Origin: Sphingomonas sp. PsM26
GTDB lineage: Bacteria > Pseudomonadota > Alphaproteobacteria > Sphingomonadales > Sphingomonadaceae
Assembly (NCBI GenBank): GCA_030433805.1
Contig: JARUXA010000006.1
Span: forward strand, 164,220-228,219
DNA: 64,000 bases
Direction of reading: 5' to 3'
In this document: one piece after another, positions 61,780-64,000 of the stretch
Position numbering within the stretch: position 1 is the first letter of the stretch
Layout: each line of letters begins with the position of its first letter
Program-made: the position numbers and the translations under genes
The notes under the pieces: model-generated
What the model was told of the DNA's origin: nothing
Databases searched by the model: none
Seen by the model: the letters and a program-made list of their open reading frames with translations, nothing else

Positions 61780-61797
61780 TGTGCCGAAAGTTGCACA
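61780..61797. promoter_or_regulatory. Candidate DctD-binding upstream activating site
   Basis: TGTGCCGAAAGTTGCACA is an 18-base dyad with TGTGC/GCACA arms, resembling the TGTGC-type dyads bound by rhizobial DctD upstream of dctA. It lies about 185 bases upstream of the dctA start and just before dctB. Confidence 0.4.
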
Positions 61798-61823
61798 TGT
61801 CGGGGGGCTTGCTAGAAGCGCCC

Positions 61824-63545
61824 ATGCTCCGCGCCTTTCCCTTGCCACGAGTCGGTCTTGCGGTCGTGGCCGCGCTGATCGCGCTTGCCGTCGGCTGGGC
61901 GGTCGGCAGCGTGATCGCGCACGCCGCACGCGAGCGCCTGGCGACATCGGTCGCGGCAGACGCCCGGTTGCGCGCGTCGCTGCTCGCGAGCGAGGTTGCG
62001 CGGTTCCGCTTGCTGCCGCTTGCGCTCGCGGACGACCGCGATGTCGTCGCGGCGCTGGCCAAACAGAAGGGCGCGACTGCGGCCCTCGATCGCAAGCTCG
62101 AACATCTCGCCGCCGAAACCGGTGCCGACGCAATGTACGTCATCGCGCCCGACGGCCATGCGATCGCGGCAAGCAACTGGAATACGACCAGGAGCTTCGT
62201 CGGGAGCGACTATCGTTTCCGGCCGTATTTCCAGCAGGCACGTCGCGGCGGCGAGGCGCGTCAGTTCGCGCTTGGCACGGTCAGCAACCGTCCCGGCCTC
62301 TATCTTGCGCGTCGAACGGCGGCGGGGGGCGTCGTCGTCGTCAAGCTCGACTTCGCGTCGATCGAGCGCCAGTGGGCGGCGGCTGGCGGCATCACCTATG
62401 TCACCGATCCCGGCGGGCTGATCCTCATCGCGAGCCGCCAGACGTGGCGTTTCGCGATGACACGCCCCTTGTCCCCCGCCGAACGCGCCAGCGCCCTGCG
62501 GGTGAGTGGTGCGGCGGCGCTGCTGCCGGTGCCCTTCCAAACCACAAATGCCGATCGAATCCGCGTACCGGGAGAGAAAGGCACCTTGCTCGTCGCGCGG
62601 ACCGCAGCCGATCCCGCCGGATGGCGCGTCACGCTCGCGCAGCCGACGCGCGCGGCGGTGGACGACGTCGCCCGCGCGGGTGGAATCGTAGCCGGGCTGC
62701 TGGCGTTCGTGCTGCTGTGGCTGGCCAATGCCGCCCGGTCGATGGCGCGCCGTCGCGCGGACCGGACCAGCCAGCTCGAACAGGCGGTCGCCGAGCGCAC
62801 CGCCGCGCTTCGCCACGAGATCGAGGAACGCACCCAGCTCGAAACGCGCGCGGCCACGCTTCGCGAAGCCTTGCGCCAGGCCAACCGGCTGGCGACGCTC
62901 GGGCAGATCACCGCGAGCGTTGCGCACGAGACCGCGCAGCCGGTCGCCGCGATCCGCACTTATGCCGCGACCGGCGAGACGCTGCTCGACCGCGGCGCGA
63001 CCGAAGACGTCCGTGCGAACCTGCGGGCAATCGCGCGCCTGACCGAACGGATCGGCGCGGTGACCGCGCAACTGCGGGGCTTCTCGCGCAAGGCGAGCGG
63101 TGAAATCGGCCCGGTGCCGCTCAGCGAGGTGATCGAGGGCGCGCAACTCATCCTGCGCGAACCGCTATCGCGCATATATGTCGACTGGCCCGCGGTCGCC
63201 GCAGACCTGCGCGTGATCGCGGGGCGGATCCGGCTCGAACAGGTGTTCGTCAACGTGCTGCAGAATGCGACCGAGGCGCTTCTGACCCAGCGGGACGGCG
63301 CGATCGTCGTGACGGTCGACCCGCAATCCGAACGCGTCGTGGTGCGCATCCGCGACAACGGCCCCGGCATCGCTCCCGACATATCGGAACGGCTGTTCAC
63401 CCCGTTCGCTACGAGCCGGACCGCGGGGCTCGGGCTCGGGCTGGTGATTGCCAAAGACATCATGGAGGATCTCGGCGGCACCTTGCGACTTGTTCCGGGA
63501 CCAGGGGGCGCGTGTTTCGAGATCGTGCTGCGGAGGGCAGCATGA
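61824..63545 (+). CDS. dctB: C4-dicarboxylate sensor histidine kinase DctB
   Basis: 573 residues from ATG 61824 (ATG 61797 or 61779 possible). TM1 (VGLAVVAALIALAVGWAVGS, about 10-29) and a second TM (AGGIVAGLLAFVLLWLANAA, about 290) bracket a periplasmic sensor with the double-PAS-type pattern (DAMYVIAPDGHAIAASNWNTTRSFVGSDYRFRPYF) known for dicarboxylate binding. A coiled-coil linker leads to the H box SVAHETAQPVAAIRTY (His368), N box NVLQNATEAL, DNGPGIAPDI and GLGLGLVIAKDI. Complete kinase. The ATGA overlap with the next gene indicates coupling. Confidence 0.92.
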   Translation: MLRAFPLPRVGLAVVAALIALAVGWAVGSVIAHAARERLATSVAADARLRASLLASEVARFRLLPLALADDRDVVAALAKQKGATAALDRKLEHLAAETGADAMYVIAPDGHAIAASNWNTTRSFVGSDYRFRPYFQQARRGGEARQFALGTVSNRPGLYLARRTAAGGVVVVKLDFASIERQWAAAGGITYVTDPGGLILIASRQTWRFAMTRPLSPAERASALRVSGAAALLPVPFQTTNADRIRVPGEKGTLLVARTAADPAGWRVTLAQPTRAAVDDVARAGGIVAGLLAFVLLWLANAARSMARRRADRTSQLEQAVAERTAALRHEIEERTQLETRAATLREALRQANRLATLGQITASVAHETAQPVAAIRTYAATGETLLDRGATEDVRANLRAIARLTERIGAVTAQLRGFSRKASGEIGPVPLSEVIEGAQLILREPLSRIYVDWPAVAADLRVIAGRIRLEQVFVNVLQNATEALLTQRDGAIVVTVDPQSERVVVRIRDNGPGIAPDISERLFTPFATSRTAGLGLGLVIAKDIMEDLGGTLRLVPGPGGACFEIVLRRAA

Positions 63546-64000
63546 CCGCCGCACCACCCCGCGTCGCTCTGATCGAGGATGATCCCGACCTGCGTTTGTC
63601 GACTACGCAATTGCTGTCGCTCGCAGGATTCGCGGTCGACGCCTATTCGGACGCAGCCCCTGCGCTCGAAGCGATCCAGCCCGATTTCGCGGGCGTCGTC
63701 GTCACCGACGTGCGGCTGCCGCACATTTCGGGCACCGAAGTGTTCGAACTGTTGCGCGCGCGCGATCCGAGCCTGCCGGTCATCCTGATCACCGGGCATG
63801 GCGACGTGGCGATGGCGGTATCCGCGCTGAAGGCGGGGGCGTGGGACTTCCTGACCAAGCCGTTCGATCCCGACGTGCTCCTCGCCGCGGTCGCGGGGGC
63901 GGCGCCCCCCCCGCCCCCGGGACGGGCCACAAGGGGGGTGGGGGGGGCGGGGGCGGGGGGGGCGGGGGGCGCGTACCCCGCCCGGCGGGAAGGGCCCGCC
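63542..64000 (+). CDS. dctD: Response regulator DctD, receiver domain only (cut by window end)
   Basis: The receiver domain begins RVALIEDDPDLRLSTTQLLSLAG and has the phospho-acceptor Asp56 in VVVTDVRLP, the Thr/Ser in ITGHGDVAMAV and Lys in FLTKPFDPDVLLAAV. This matches the NtrC-type DctD receiver; the AAA+ and Fis domains would lie beyond the window. After about residue 117 the reading turns to a Gly/Pro/Ala string from unreliable sequence, so the true protein is only supported to about 63892. Confidence 0.85.
   Translation, partial: MTAAPPRVALIEDDPDLRLSTTQLLSLAGFAVDAYSDAAPALEAIQPDFAGVVVTDVRLPHISGTEVFELLRARDPSLPVILITGHGDVAMAVSALKAGAWDFLTKPFDPDVLLAAVAGAAPPPPPGRATRGVGGAGAGGAGGAYPARREGPA
63893..64000. 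other. Low-quality G/C homopolymer sequence at window end
   Basis: Runs of C then G with scattered bases replace the expected dctD coding sequence after the receiver domain. No family continues through it. It looks like a contig-end read artefact and not biology. Confidence 0.7.

Noticed and set aside
61597..61823. Sigma-54 promoter for dctA
   Set aside because: Candidate GG/GC pairs had the wrong spacing (8 or 13 instead of about 10), so none is reported as a feature.
1..64000. CRISPR arrays, phage genes, classical insertion sequences
   Set aside because: No regularly spaced direct repeats, no cas, integrase, transposase or phage structural genes were seen.

Overview
The window is a continuous piece of a high-GC alphaproteobacterial chromosome, most likely Sphingomonas or a close sphingomonad. 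The evidence is family-level: split PntAA/PntAB/PntB transhydrogenase, an alphaproteobacterial-type aa3 oxidase subunit IV, Ku next to a PE-Lig-Pol LigD, a membrane-anchored cytochrome c, extensin-family proteins, a fused ATP-grasp/alpha-E protein, and many short GC-rich palindromes arranged as inverted pairs. No strain identification was possible without searches. Genes are tightly packed, often with 1-4 base GTGA/ATGA overlaps.

Layout. 0-5 kb: pdxH (cut by the window edge), a ParD/ParE toxin-antitoxin pair, and the Ku-LigD end-joining pair. 5-11.6 kb: ATP-grasp/alpha-E and transglutaminase pair, a DnaJ-like protein, YihY, fabI and a VOC protein. 11.6-13.8 kb: a small AT-richer accessory patch with a methyltransferase, a decayed copy of the 5' end of aroC and a small membrane protein, lying directly upstream of intact aroC. 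15-22 kb: purA, a degenerate GGDEF protein, a SulP transporter, a LOG-family protein, an extensin-like lipoprotein and a DUF4328 membrane protein. 22-28.4 kb: serC-serA (serine), hisZ, a membrane cytochrome c and pheA (prephenate dehydratase). 28.5-41 kb: minus-strand mutY-serine hydrolase-nudC, diverging from a plus-strand DUF721/DciA-like-DsbA-like-DsbA-like-smc-folP run, then bestrophin and an NtrC-type regulator. 41-46 kb: aa3 subunit IV and the pnt operon, a winged-helix protein and tRNA-Val. 46-53.5 kb: a GH43 protein, an Lrp regulator diverging from bifunctional putA, a SemiSWEET-like protein and a flavoprotein. 53.5-57 kb: a large secreted protein of unknown function and a second extensin-family protein. 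57-64 kb: a coherent C4-dicarboxylate module, with dctA-porin-malic enzyme on the minus strand diverging from the dctB-dctD sensor/regulator genes. The last ~110 bases are G/C homopolymer-rich and look unreliable.

The most interesting signal is a set of palindromic repeats that always occur as head-to-head inverted pairs (eight pairs, about six sequence families). Two pairs enclose a DUF559 (Vsr/PD-(D/E)XK-like endonuclease) gene and nothing else: one between serA and hisZ, one inside the pnt operon between pntAA and pntAB. A third pair, of the same family as the pnt one, carries no gene and is read in frame through the linker of ligD. The four repeat units of that family keep their outer arms but differ in an inner hairpin whose two arms change together. 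I propose, as inference, that DUF559 proteins mark the gene-bearing form of a REP-like mobile element, parallel to REP/RAYT systems.
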